Part shown: one piece after another, positions 24,487-36,104 of the stretch
Layout of the letters: every line of letters begins with the position of its first letter
How positions within the stretch are numbered: the first letter of the stretch is position 1
DNA from: Begonia masoniana
Taxonomy: Eukaryota; Streptophyta; Magnoliopsida; Cucurbitales; Begoniaceae
Length of the DNA stretch: 64,000 nt
NCBI GenBank assembly: GCA_022432975.1
Contig: CM039509.1
Coordinates: forward strand, 28,057,511-28,121,510
Direction of reading: 5' to 3'
The notes under the pieces: generated by a model
Databases searched by the model: none
The model's input: the letters and a program-made list of their open reading frames with translations, nothing else
Told to the model about the DNA's origin: nothing
Made by a program: the position numbers and the translations under genes

Positions 24487-26891
24487 TGTAACACCCAGAT
24501 TTTTGAGGCTATGGATTTTATTTATAGATCTCCGGTTTTGTTGTATAGTGTTTCTAATACGTAGAAATAATAAGTTAAGCCCGTTTTGCGAACGAGAAGT
24601 TTACCCCTAGGATTTATGGGAATTTTAGGTGAGTTTTGTTATTTTGAAGAAAACCAACCATAGTTTATTTAATGAAAATTAAGTAAAATTAATAGGGAGG
24701 GCGATTTAGTAATTGTTCAGGTAAAAATTTAATTAAAACCTAAAATCCTTTTTATTTTTCCCCTCCCTCACGTTTTTCTTCCCTCCAACCGCCTCCTCCT
24801 TCCTCTAGTTTTCTCTCGGTGTTTCCCTTCCAAATTAACGATTTCCTCCCTTTTAACGGCCGATTTTTCTTGCATCTCTTCAAGGATTCGAAGCTTAAGT
24901 AAGTTCTAATTAATATATTCGTTGAGCTTTCGATTTAGGGCTTGTTAACAAATAGAGTTATAGTGTTTGAATTTCAAAATTTATGGAGTAATGTTGGAAT
25001 CATGAGGTTTTGTTTATTGATGTGCATTTATGGAGGATTTAAGGCTATAGTTGATAGTAGGTTGAGAATTAATGGTTGTTGGTTTAATTTATGGTGGTTG
25101 ATAGGTATAAATGTCATTAATGTAGGTGATAATGAGTTATGCACACCAAGTGTTCGATAAAACATCTAAGGACTTTGCTAGTTTTGAGTTTAGATTATTT
25201 ATGATTGATTTTTAACATCGGAATATTAAATGTCATAGGTGAAAAGAGCTTAAAGTGACGGCACGACGTTGCTAAAGGACCCAGGTAAGTGGGTGTGTTA
25301 GGATTTTCGGCCGCTAGGGCCTTACATCACAAGGGTACTAGGGTGATTTGCTTGAGTTATTGATGATGGTTGTGATTCGTTGAGTACTATGATTTAATGA
25401 TTTGAGTAGAGTGATGTTATGATTCATGATGTATAGCTCGTTTCCTATAGTATGTTACATCTAAGTGAATTTATGTCCATGCATCATGATTCTTCAAAGC
25501 ATACAAAAAAAATGATTTATGTGCATATTTTATATGTTCACGATAAGTATATGAAAATATATGTAAGCATGAATATGTGTGGGAGGGGGAAAATGGCCAC
25601 GATTATGTTTCCAAGATCTTAGTACGGTTCGTGGATCCTCCCGCTGGTGGGGGCCGGACTGACAGGAAGACTCTCGGATGCTCGCGCTGGTGGGGGCAGG
25701 GTTGATACTGCACGATTAGTTCGCGGATCCTCCCCCTGGTGGGGGCCGGACTAGTCGTTATCATTATTGTCCGATTGAACCACGTTTATGACTCCCTCGC
25801 CATTTTTCCCTGTGCCCCTTAATTCATCCCATGTTAATGATGAATAAGAACAGAATTACGAACATGAACATGATTTTTGGTGAAGCATGCATTCATGAGT
25901 ATTCATATATATATTTGTTATACTCCTTACTAAGCATTAGGCTTATAGTTTACCTTATGATGTAGGTGACGAATTTGAAGGTGAGGACCTTAAACCAAGT
26001 GATGACGTTTGAGTCGGATTGCTGGATGGTACTCATGGCGGAGTTTTGTGGCTGGGCGGCAATTTGACCCGGGGGGGGGGGGGGTGCTCCTAGCATGTTT
26101 TGGTATAGGTTTATGATTTTGGAAGTATAAGTAGAAAAAGTTTTACATAGGATTTTCATATGATGATAAGTATTAGGATGGTTGATGTTTTTCCTTTTCA
26201 TTTTTAAGATGAATTTATGACTAAGAGATTTTTACTTGTTTTGTCTTCCTCTACGGTCTAAATGTTTTGTTCTTCTATGATTTTCAATGATGGATGGTTT
26301 AGGGATTTAAAGCTTTTCGTTTGGATGGTTTAAAAATGAGTCTTGGTTGGGGATCGTAGGAGAAGTTGTAATTATGTTGTTGTATGTTTTAAATTATTAG
26401 GAAGGAAGTTGCTGGAGCAACTTTCCAAGGAGGGTGCCGATCAATCGGCTAAGGGAGCGATCGGCGAGAGCAAAGAAGCAGAGAGGGTGCCGATCGATCG
26501 GCTGATGTAACAATCGATCGGCTGTGTAATCTTTGAGGGGTGATCGATCGCCCAAATCAGGCGATCAATCGGCTGTGTATATATTGTGAAGGGCAATCGA
26601 TCGCCTATTTTGGCCGATCGATCGGCCCTGTTGATTTTTTTGATTTCGCCCCTCCTATTTTCTCTTAATCCCAAGTGTGTCCTTCTCTAAATTTCTTCTG
26701 TAAAATTTTATTGTTGTTCGAGCTATTTTGACGAAATTTTTAAATGAGTTTTAAACATGACTCTTAATTATTTTAGCAAAGTTTCTTTCAAGTAATTTCT
26801 CTTATGTTCAAAAATAAATAAATACGAGTCAAGAATAAGGACACGAACACGACTATGTAAGTCGCGGCCCGTTGGGTTTTGGGTCGTGACA
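24487..26891 (+). repeat. 3' LTR of element D
   Basis: 2405 bp, TGTAACACCC to GTCGTGACA, followed by CATTC (26892-26896), which is the D target duplication. Its partner LTR is 42734-45168 on the other strand. Intron-like module 25285-25965: donor AGGTAAGT, hairpin GGCC-GCTAG-GGCC 25309-25321, CTTACTAAGC at 25926, acceptor TGTAG. Three GGATCC-GGTGGGGGC repeats lie at 25631-25755. GATCGATCGG palindromes cluster at 26440-26630. A G-homopolymer at about 26071 may be unreliable. Confidence 0.95.
26440..26630 (+). repeat. GATCGATCGG palindrome cluster in the D 3' LTR
   Basis: Several copies of GCCGATCGATCGGC or close variants within 200 bp, separated by unrelated sequence, so this is dispersed and not tandem. 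The matching cluster in the D 5' LTR is 42975-43190. Confidence 0.85.
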
Positions 26892-26940
26892 CATTCGAAG
26901 TCGAAACACATAGATATCAGGTATCATTGGATACGAGAAA

Positions 26941-28995
26941 TGTAACACCGGGCATTTTTGCCATGTAATTATCCCTTGGATTATTGAACGGGATTAATTT
27001 GTTATTAATATAATTAATGTTTTAGTGGAATTTGTTGGGATGTTTAGTGGAAAACCAAACTAAAGTGTAACCAAAACAAAACCACTAGTTAGGAACCAAT
27101 GGATGTGCAATTTTGGAAAGAATTAAGGTAGTTGGGAGGGTGCCTATAGATGTTTGACACTTGTCCAAGCTTGTGGAAGAAGTCATGCTATCTTCTTCTC
27201 TTCCTCTCTTCTACGCAAAGATTCTCATTTCCTCTCCTTTCTGTTTCTCTCTTCCAGACGAAGTGCGACAAATTCCAAAACTCTGTTTTCTCCAGTAAAG
27301 GTAACCCTTTACGTTAGTTAACGAGTTTAGGTTAGTTATTCCTTAGTTTTGTTGAAATTTAGGGTTAATGGTCCGGTTATATATGATATAGGTTCATGAA
27401 TCGCCGAGGACTTACGTGCAAGATTTTCAACTTTACGGATATCAGGTAAGTTCATACGCGTAGGTTTGGCCCTTAAGGCCCTACATCACGGAGGTACTAG
27501 GTTTTTCGTGGTTGGGGGTTATTGTTGGGTAGTTAGGTCGTAAGTTATGTTCTAGGTTAAATGTGTGTTGTTTTATGTTTAGTTTCAATATCCTGTTGCC
27601 TGTTTAAGTTACGTTTAAGCACCATATATGTTCATGCATACACATTTTCTGAAAGTCATGTAAATGCTTTATGCACGAGATTTGAAGTTAAGAAAGATAA
27701 AATGTGAATGTAATGTAAGGTAAGTGTGGGACGGGGACTGGCATCCTATTATGTATCCCTGTTATGTATCCCTATTATGTGCCTGAAAGTGCACCCCTGT
27801 TGCGCCAGTTCCTCTATAAGCCCTACTTATATCCCTGTCCACTTGAACATAAAGTTATGTAATGTTCATGTATTTCAAAAGTCCATGCATAGCATGTGCA
27901 TCACTACATTGTATGTTATTATTGAGCTCTAGGCTCATAGTTGAACTCTCTGTTGTAGGTACGGATTTCGTGGATGAGGACTTTGTGCCTCAGGCCGACG
28001 AGTAGGTGCAGTTGGCGGGACGAGCTCGTGGATTGGTTGCGGCAGTCAGGCGCCTTTTTACCTGTGGGGGTGTGGTTCTGAAGTGTATGCAAATTTTGTG
28101 TAGTGTTGTTTTGGGATTTAGGTGATGTATAGGATCTGTGTAAATGTTTTAAAACCTCTGTTCTGACATTTGTATTTTCTTTAAATGTACTAGAAGTGTT
28201 TGGAAATCTTTTTCCTTTTAGGTTGTGCATGGATTGTCTTGAGTTTTAGAGCTATCCATGCAGTTAGATTTCTTGAACTTCTGTCATGTCTAAACTTATG
28301 TTTTGAATTGGGTTTCTGGTGTTTGAAGCTTTTTGTGTAAAAAAGAGATAGTCGTCTATTATGTCCTCTAAAAACAGTTGTCCATTCTGTTCTTTAAAAC
28401 AGTCGTTCATTATGTCCTCTAAAAACAGTTGTCCATTCTATTCTTTAAAGCAATCGTCCACTCTGTTCTTTAAAACAGTTGTCGATTCTGTTCTTTAAAA
28501 TAGTCGTCCACTCTGTTCTTTAAAATAGTAGTCCATTCTATTCTTTAAAACACTCGTCCACTCTGTTCTTTAAAACAGTTGTCCATTCTGTTCTTTAAAA
28601 CAGTCGTCCATTTTGTCCTCTACAAACAGTTGTCCATTCTGTTCTTTAAAACAGTCGTCCATCCTGTCCTCTAAAAAAAAAGAGTTGTCCATTCTATTCT
28701 TTAAAACAGTCGTCCACTTCTGCAGTTGTCCACTTTGGGCAGTCGTCCATTTTGGCCAGTCGTCCACTTTGGCCAATCGTCCACTTTGGGCAGTCGTCCA
28801 CTTTGGCAGTCGTCCACTCTGGCCAGTTGTCCACTTTGGGCAGTTGTCCACTTTGGCCAGTTCAATTTCATGTCTTGCCATTTTAAATGTCCATGAGTTT
28901 TAAAAAGTCAAAAAATTTTACGTCTAAAAATGTTTAAGTCAAACTTAAAGTCTAGTCGAGTCCCGTGATGGTCCTTGCGAGTCGGGGTCGTCACA
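26941..28995 (+). mobile_element. Solo LTR S1 (Ty3/gypsy type)
   Basis: 2055 bp, TGTAACACCG to GGTCGTCACA, flanked by GAGAAA on both sides (26935-26940 and 28996-29001; 5-6 bp target duplication). No coding region or partner LTR adjoins, so it is the product of LTR-LTR recombination. Intron-like module 27446-27958 with hairpin GGCC-CTTAA-GGCC (27468-27480). The end of the LTR carries a degenerate short tandem array. Confidence 0.93.
28350..28862 (+). repeat. Degenerate GTCGTCCA tandem array in S1
   Basis: Two phases. About 15 copies of a 25-bp unit CAGTYGTCCAYTCTGTTCTT plus TAAAA run to about 28712. About nine copies of a 17-18-bp unit CAGTCGTCCACTTTGG follow. The second looks like a shortened derivative of the first. 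Open frames here are by-products of the repetition. Confidence 0.88.
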
Positions 28996-29154
28996 GAGAA
29001 ATGCTGGACACCAAGCAAGTATATCTTGAGAAGATTCACACGAATGACAATGGCTCAGACATGATGACAAAGTCATTGCAAATGAATAAGCATGAATTCT
29101 GTAGAAGCTTAGCAGGATTAGAGATACCTCATTATAAGTTGGGAGGAGGAGATT

Positions 29155-29764
29155 TGTGGGTTCCCTCATCAATGAGGGGACCATCATTAAATGAAAAGAA
29201 AGAAGAAGAAGTTTTTCTTCTTCTTCTTTCGGTGCCTGCCTTATTTTAAGGGAGGTGTCTTTTTAAGTTTGTCACTTTGTGACAAACTTTCCCTATAAAT
29301 AGGGAAGGTTTCTTTCATCTGTTGCATCCAAAGAAGAAGTGAGAAGAGAAAGAGAGTGAAGGAGAGAAAATGTGAGAATTTTTAGAGTGAGAGAAAAGAA
29401 AGGTGTGAGAGAAAAATAAATGTGGTGCTTTTGTGCACAGTGAGAAATCTAAGAGTGGTAATTTCTCTTAGTAAATATTTTATAGTATATTCGATATCTA
29501 GAAAAATATTGTAAATCATATTTTTCATAGTGAGATCTTTCTGGACTCATTCCCTGTGATTTTTTCTCGATTTGGGTTTCCACGTAAAATTCTCGGTGTT
29601 CATTTTTGTTATTATTTCTCTTACTTCTTGGCCATTATAATTTTACGACTGTGGAAAAATATTCCTGGTATTTTTTGGATCGCATCTACTATCATTTCTC
29701 GTACTGTCTTGTTAGTGGTGGTATTATCATCATTGTTCCTGCGATTTTATTATTTTTCCTAACA
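29155..29764 (+). repeat. 3' LTR of copia C
   Basis: 610 bp, TGTGGGTTCC to TTTTTCCTAACA, followed by CGTAC (29765-29769), the C target duplication. U3 contains three inverted repeats in a row: CCCTCAT/ATGAGGG (29163-29178), a perfect 14-bp-arm hairpin of GAA/TTC triplets (29198-29230), and arms GTTTGTCAC and GTGACAAAC around TTT (29267-29287). TATAAATA follows at 29294-29301. The partner LTR is 54496-55111 (minus). Confidence 0.94.
29294..29301 (+). promoter_or_regulatory. TATA box of the copia C LTR
   Basis: TATAAATA lies seven bases after a perfect 9-bp inverted repeat. The same arrangement appears reversed in the 5' LTR (TATA at 54961-54968), which supports a real core promoter. Confidence 0.65.
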
Positions 29765-29769
29765 CGTAC

Positions 29770-30198
29770 CTCACGACGAATATCACTTCTCAAACAAGAT
29801 TCAAAGCAACTTTGTAAAAACGAAGGCGAGACACCCACAGTTTGGTTCATCAAGCTTCGAATCTGTTCTAAAAATCAAGAACTGTCGAGGACAACTTTAA
29901 CTTATTAGAAAATTCCCTTGCAAATCTGTATACTCTAATAGCCCAAAACGATTAATCAAAGATTGCAAGAAAATTTTTCAATTTGTGATCATACCATTGT
30001 AATACATCCACTAAAACCATTGTATGCAGCTCCATCTAAATGAAAAGAAGAGATTTTTAAGCGTTGAGCTTCATCCCGGTCGTGATAGTCAAAAAACCTT
30101 TCGGCCTTAACAACCCAACCGTGAGGGTCCTCCCCATCAAAACGTGGAACCTCCAATAGAGCGTATTCCCAGAAAACGATAAACATTATAGCTATTGG
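29770..30198 (-). pseudogene. Gypsy I gag, N-terminal half (second piece)
   Basis: Minus-strand gag block: EYALLEVPRFDGEDPHGWVVKAERFFDYH, then RLKISSFHLDGAA and, after frameshifts, a region with LMNQTVGVSPSFLQ and IRREV up to 29765. The frame is broken several times. It continues in register at 55112 on the plus strand once copia C (target duplication CGTAC) is taken out, so these are two halves of one gag. The upstream end is interrupted by S2 at 30198/30199. Confidence 0.8.
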
Positions 30199-32156
30199 TG
30201 TGAAACCCACAATTTGAATTGGGGAGCAAACCGTAACAGAAGTGGAGGGAGAATAAGGTAATTTTCTTTTTTACTCGTTAAATTTTCACTTGTACCGTTT
30301 TTCTCTCTCTCTCCATAATTTCTTCCATCGATTTTTTTCACAGAAAACATCTCCTTTATCTTCACCCCTCTGGAAGGCTTCGTCTCGTTGAAATTTCAGA
30401 GGCGATTTGAAGATTCTAGTTCAAGTTTGGTCAAGGAGAAAGACCTAATTTTTAAGTAAGTTGATTTTCCTCTTTTTCTTCCAATTCTAAAACTATCAAG
30501 CGCCTAACGTCTTACTCAAATCTCTCTTTCCCCTCATAAATCATCTTCATCAGTAAAGTTTCCTCTGTAGAAATCTTCAAACCTTTGTTCCTTCTGTGAA
30601 TCTTCAGCGGAGCATTTGGGACAATTCACCTTCGCTTTTGAAAACATACAAGGAGTTGATTTGGGTAAGCCAAATTCATTTCCCTGTGTGAGGTTACTCT
30701 GTTCCAAGTGGTAAACGAAACCTTCTCTCTTTTGCTTTCAAGTCTACGTTTTTCTTTCAAGGGCATCAGCTTATTTGATAGCTTTGGGCAAAGGAGTACT
30801 GGTATTCAGTCAATGTTGTTCTAGTAATTTTTGGATTAAAGGAAAGTTGATTTTTTTCTGTGAGGTCCCTTTTCACTTCTTAGTCAATGAATTGATAGTT
30901 GAAGCTGAGATCATTACCTTCTATGTAAACCAGTATGTGAAGAAGGAAGAGCTGTAGGTATTGATTTCAATGGAACTTGACCTGAACCCAAACTAGAGAA
31001 AGAACCTAAGAGAACTCGAAGGGACAACGCTGATTTTTTTTTTGGTTGAGATTTAAAAAGCCTTGTGAATAAAAAATATGTCTTGGAGTGGATAATGTTG
31101 ATGTTCAAAAGGGTCCTTAACCTGCAATAGAATTTTTGAATGATTGTTCCCTATAATTTCAATTTTTGAGATTCATAGAGGATTAAATTAGGGGAATAAT
31201 TTAGAAGTTAATAGTATCAATTTTAATCCTAAATTAAACGATTTTACTCCTGATTAGGTACAAATTTATCGTATCGAATTAAGTGTGGATTCATTTACTT
31301 TGAACTTTTAGACCACTGATTATTGAGACTTAGAATTATCGGGTTTGACCTAGTGTAAGCGCACTCAAGGTAGGGGTTTATTTTATTTTCAGTTAAGTAT
31401 TATTTTAATTCATTAATTAAATTCGTTTATTTAGCATAAATTGTTTATTTAATTTTGTACTATTGTTTCATTCACACATTTATCAACTGCATATTTTATC
31501 ATTGATAAAAAATGTGTTGTTTTAACTAGAAGTAATAGGACAACTGAAGAGTCGTGTCTTTGGGCGCGAAACCCTAAACCTGATCAGGGTAATTGTGGCC
31601 TGCGACCGTCGAATGTCGATGTTTTGGCCAATGGCCTAGTGTGCTTGGAGTCCATGAGAGACTTCATTTTCACTAAATATCTATTAAAATTGCATATTTG
31701 AATTTTTATTAAATTTATGCATCGCATCTTATAAATGCTGGAAATAAACTCTACCCCTATTGAGTTTAATCGACTCACCCCAAATGACTTTATTTTTTTT
31801 CAGAATCTAATTCAACGGAGTTATAGTTATCGGATTGTGTGAAAATCTCTTGAAGTTATAATAATAATTTTCCTTATAGAACTTATTTTAATTTTGAAGG
31901 TTAGATATCATTGAATACTTGTAAGCTTTATTTTATTTACTGTACACTATCATTTATTTGGACTTATAACATCATATCATCTAGTGTCACTTGTTGGACC
32001 TGTTTTAGTTCATCTGTTCGGGACCCTGGTTTTATTTTCAATTATAAAAATTTTCCTCTGCGTTTCTTAAGTAAATAAAATTAAGAGTCGGACGGTTGAT
32101 TTGATTTTTGGGTCGGTCGTTCCTCGTTATATTACGGTCTCATTTGGGGCGTGACA
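30199..32156 (+). mobile_element. Solo LTR S2 (gypsy-like, diverged)
   Basis: About 1.96 kb between two gag/leader pieces of gypsy I, TGTGAAACCC to GGGGCGTGACA. The ends resemble the TGTAACACCC...GTGACA termini of the other gypsy LTRs. I find no matching target duplication, so the exact ends are uncertain. It lacks the hairpin/acceptor module seen in the Tekay-type LTRs and has no coding potential. Confidence 0.6.
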
Positions 32157-32520
32157 ATCAGCCTATTTACCTCGACTGCTGGAAGTTTCAATCGTAGTTT
32201 GAGCAGGATTTTGAAGTTGTTGTTGAAGTTGACCGTCCATAGAAGTTATCTTAAGACTAACGTCCTTAGAATGGAATTGATTTCTGAGAATCGCTGATCA
32301 TGAACAAAGATCCTTAACCCCTTGAAGATCTGCACCGTATCAACTATCACTTTATTCGAATTTCAAAATTGGAGTCAGGTTTCGCCACTGATGACATGGA
32401 GGTTCTTCAATCCAAAGCTATTTTTCAAAAACCCAAATCCACCTCTTCTGCTCTTCTTCTTCTCAAACCTAACGAAGGGCTGATTCGCCAGGATAGATTT
32501 TGTTGAGCAGAGAAAGTTCA
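32157..32520 (-). pseudogene. Gypsy I leader and gag start (first piece), decayed
   Basis: On the minus strand, fragments such as MDGQLQQQLQNPAQTTIETS resemble the Gln-rich start of a gag protein, but stops and shifts abound. Its position just upstream of the clear gag block, with S2 between, supports the assignment. Start codon not identifiable. Confidence 0.45.
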
Positions 32521-33368
32521 ATCTTTATTTTCTTTGGAAAAAAAGACCTAAATTTTGTGCATCAGCCTCGTCAATACACAGAGAGAGGGAGAGAGGGAGA
32601 TTCAAAGGGAGTATTAGCACATGTTCCGTACATATGTATTTTAACGAAATGATGCAAAATATTAAGGTCTACTCTGTACAAAAACAAATATTAAGTTGTT
32701 CTCGATACATTATCTAGAGATAAAATTACCGTTTATCTTTGTATTTTTAAACATGCCTGTTTAATAAATTTTTGAAAAAATAAACATGCTTGTTAAAAAA
32801 ATTTATCATCAATTATCAATTCAGTACATGATTAAATAGAGTGTGATTAAATCAAATTCAAGTAAGCGACTCTAACAAAATCCGTCACAAATTTCATGGC
32901 ACCACAAATTCCATGGTCTTCATTGGGGTCTAGGGTTTTACACCTAATGGTAAACTCATGCCCTAGTAGATCATATCACGTAGTTACTAACATATTATAG
33001 AAATAAACTGTTTGAAGAAGCATTGTTTTTATTTTGAAAATTTTCTTTTCTTTGCAATTCAAGTTCTCCACATAAACTTTATTTACAACAAATAAAACAA
33101 TTTTTGAATTTTAAAAGTTACAATGAATATATATATATATATATATTCCAAAAACTCATTTCAAAATAATTAAGTAGAGTTGATTAAACCTTTATTCATA
33201 TATTAAGTCTTCCTTATAATAAATAAATATTTAATTTTATTACGTGGGAAGAGGGGGGGGGGGTAAAATTTTATTATATATAGTATTTTCATTTTTTAAT
33301 ATTATATATATACATATATATCGCTCTCCTGTGTTCTCAATACAATATTGTCCGTTTTAGCCTAGAGT
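32521..33368. other. AT-rich non-coding DNA left of the inversion junction
   Basis: No gene, RNA or LTR end recognised. It has a purine-rich GAGAGAGGGAGAG stretch (32580-32600), an (AT)n run (33129-33147) and a G-homopolymer near 33248. It may be the 5' leader or LTR of gypsy I, or genomic DNA flanking it. Confidence 0.4.
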
Positions 33369-33369
33369 C
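33366..33369. other. Inversion (or misassembly) junction
   Basis: AT-rich sequence changes abruptly to element F integrase at GATATTTTGCAG. To the left, fragments of I, C, D and F read opposite to their partners on the right. The three target duplications CGTAC, CATTC and GTTGT pair correctly only if one side is reversed. Confidence 0.85.
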
Positions 33370-33903
33370 GATATTTTGCAGCAAACAGCGGAGAAGATCG
33401 TTGTTATCAGACAACGTATGGAGATAGCACAGAGCCGCCAAAAGAGTTATGCTGACACTAGACGGAGGGAATCGCAATTCAAGGAGGGTGACGAAGTATA
33501 TTTAAAAATTTTCCCGTTTAAGGGTGTTATGTGGTTTGGAAGAAGAGGCAAGTTGAACCCTCGATATATGGGGCATTTTCCTATTTTGAAGAGAATCAGG
33601 ACTTTGGCGTACAGGTTACAGCTCCCGGCATCTATGGAAGGTATTCACGATGTATTTCACGTGTCCATGCTCAGAAAATGCGTGCGTGATCCGTCACACG
33701 TCATAGAGACAAAGGAGATCGAGGTGCAACCAACACTGACCTATGTGGAGAGGCCAGTGCGGATTCTAGAGACTTCTATAAAGGTGTTGCGCAATAAGGA
33801 AATCTCTTTGGTAAAAGTTTTATGGCGGAATCATGATGTTGAGGAGGCTACTTGGGAGAGGCAGCAGGATATGATGTCGAAGTATCCTGAACTGTTTGTA
33901 TAG
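33369..33903 (+). pseudogene. Element F integrase C-terminus with chromodomain-like tail
   Basis: About 178 codons in one open frame, with no start: DILQQTAEKIVVIRQRM, the beta-strand region GDEVYLKIFPFKGVMWFG, LNPRYMG, DVFHVSMLRKCVRDP and the tail VKVLWRNHDVEEATWE, ending KYPELFV-stop at 33901-33903. It lines up with H at 60600-61120. The rest of F lies on the opposite strand at 6388-9736. Purine-rich AATTAAGGTGGATGGAA precedes the 3' LTR. Within this fragment the frame is undamaged, so the break at its left is recent or clean. Confidence 0.9.
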
Positions 33904-33943
33904 CCAAATTTTGAGGACAAAATTTTAATTAAGGTGGATGGAA

Positions 33944-36104
33944 TGTAACACTCAGTTTTACAGGATTTTATAATTTTATTAAATAATGGTATTTTTGTAA
34001 ATATGTCAAATTAAGTCTGTTTTGCGAATGGAAAAGTTTTATTGGAACCTAAATAATAAATTGGAATTATGGTGAAATAAGAAAATTTGGAGAAAACGAA
34101 TAGTTAGTCAAATAGCGAGAAAGGTGGAGAAACAAATAGAAATCAAATGGAGGGGTAAATAAGTAATTTGCCAAGTAAAATTTTATTAAAAATCACAAAA
34201 TCCTTCCTTCCTCAGCACTTCAACGAAACTTTCATTTTCTCTCCTCTCCTCTCGGCGATTCGTTCTCCGATCTTCGAAGTTTCCTCACGTTTTCTCCTCC
34301 AAACCCGACTCTAGGTATGAATCTATAGTTTTGGAGCTTTGGATTTCAATTTCTAGGGTTATACGGATTAGGGTTTCGTTAGGGTTTTATTAGAAACGTG
34401 AAATAGGGTTTGAGATCGATAGAGTTACCGTTATTATGGCTCAAATTGACGTATTTATGGTCGTTGGTGTGAATGAGTTGAATTAATGAAGGTTGTTGTG
34501 AATTGCCTTAGGTGAACAACGCTCGTGGACGGGGCTTGAGTTGCAACGGACACGAGGTAAGTCTCCGTGACTCGTTTGGCCGATTAGCTTACACCATAAG
34601 ACTATGTCGATCGAGGAATTGAAGATGCTTGCTGTGTTGGATAATTAGGTTGTGTAGTTAGTTTAGTTAGATTGTTGAATGTATATGTTTATTGTTTGTT
34701 GCGCTTTGTTTTCGTTATGTCATTGCACACATGCACACATCATGTTTTTATAAAAAGCATGAAAAAGGAATTTATATGCATGTTTTTACAAAACGGAAAG
34801 GAATAACGAAAAGGTAAATGAATGTAATGATGGTCACGTCGGTGGCGGTGGTTCAGACATGGCCGTCGGATGAAGCATGTTTTCCCCCCAGTTAGATACG
34901 AGGGGCTATCCAATCGCCAGATGTGCCGCTCCTATCTAGCGAGCGTGAAGCCCCGGTAACATAAAATGAAATGAAGTGAATAGCGAAAAGGTAGGAAGCA
35001 TGATTTATGAACTGTACATGCATAGCATTCACGTACATTCACGTAGACTTACTGAGCCTCTAGCTCAATTTTTATTTCTATGGTGTAGGTGACTTCGATA
35101 TAGGTGAGGACGACGTTCCTCCGCCCGATGTCTAAGCAGGTTGAAGAAGAATGCTCTCGGGAGTGTGCTGGCGTAGTCAGTGCTTATTTTGACCCGTGGG
35201 GATGTAAGTATGTGTTTTGGGAAATTGATGGATAGAAAGATAGGAAAATGGTATAGTTAAACATTTTAGGATGCTTGGATCTGAATAGATATTGTATAAT
35301 GTTTTTGGAAGATTGATAGTATTTTGTAGTGTTTTTGATAATTTGTATAGTTAAAAACATGTTTGGATTTGTATTTTGGATAGTTCGTGAACATATATGT
35401 ATATAATGTTCATTTTGATGTTTCTAGAAATGGAGAATGTTATTTTAAGTTTTTTTTTAGAAGTTCTGAGTGAATGGTGTGTAAGTACAAGGGGGAAATT
35501 GTAGGAGTTTCGATTAAGTGTTCGGTAGATTCTGTTGTTTTGTGATCGGCAGAAGTCTGTATAAGTGTTTGGTCAAAGTCAACCGGCAGATGTGTTTGGT
35601 TACTGTTGACCGGTGGATGCTGGGTGAATAAGTCATCCGGCTGACGTCACCGGTGGATATTGAGTGTTATGGATCGGTGGATGCTGGGTGAATAAGTCAT
35701 CTGGCTGACGTCATCGGTGGATATTGAGTGTTATGGATTGGTGGATGCTGAGTGAATAAGTCATCCGGCTGACGTCACCTGTGGATGTTGAGTGTTACTG
35801 TTCACCGGTGGATGTGTTTTGTGAGTGATCGGTGGATGTGTTTTGTGCGGTGGATGTAGCTCAGCAGAAGTGAGCGGCGGATGTGAACCGGAAAAATTTT
35901 GGGATTGGGCCCTTTTTGCCCTCTGTTCTGCTGGGTAGATTCCTCTTATGTTTTAATGGTTTTATTTAATTAATTTTTAAATATGTTTCAAAAATTTATA
36001 CTTTGACTTATCAATTTAACGAAAGGGTTTACTAGAAAATTATATAAAAATAATAATAAATAAATAATACGGAATAATAAGGGTACAGTGTTAGGGTTGT
36101 TACA
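33944..36104 (+). repeat. 3' LTR of element F
   Basis: 2161 bp, TGTAACACTC to GGGTTGTTACA, followed by ACAAC (36105-36109), which is the reverse-strand form of GTTGT at 23030-23034. Intron-like module 34557-35088 (532 nt). CATCCGGCTGACGTCACCGG and related words recur at 35580-35880, with a copy number and order different from the 5' LTR. Confidence 0.95.

Larger units (their letters stand above)
26892..29154 (+). pseudogene. Copia C pol, C-terminal RNase H end (split by S1)
   Basis: Two pieces, 26892-26940 (HSKSKHIDIRYHWIRE) and 28996-29154 (MLDTKQVYLEKIHT, MMTKSLQMNKHEFC), join in frame once solo LTR S1 is removed. They form the tail of a Ty1/copia polyprotein just before its 3' LTR, with the purine tract GGGAGGAGGAGA at 29141-29152. 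The upstream RNase H portion lies on the minus strand at 45169-45348, with element D inserted between them. Confidence 0.9.

Noticed and set aside
24942..25160. 72-codon frame rich in Trp and Asn
   Set aside because: Inside the D 3' LTR leader and disrupted in the D 5' LTR copy; no recognisable domain.
26071..26085. Runs of G (also about 33248) and of C (about 40566)
   Set aside because: Long homopolymers are common length errors; no structural claim such as a G-quadruplex is made from them.
28570..28903. Open frames with repeated QSGRLPKWTT
   Set aside because: Translation of the GTCGTCCA tandem array in S1.
29556..29908. 68- and 100-codon frames near the copia C LTR
   Set aside because: They cross the LTR end and target duplication, so they cannot predate the insertion; low-complexity hydrophobic translations.
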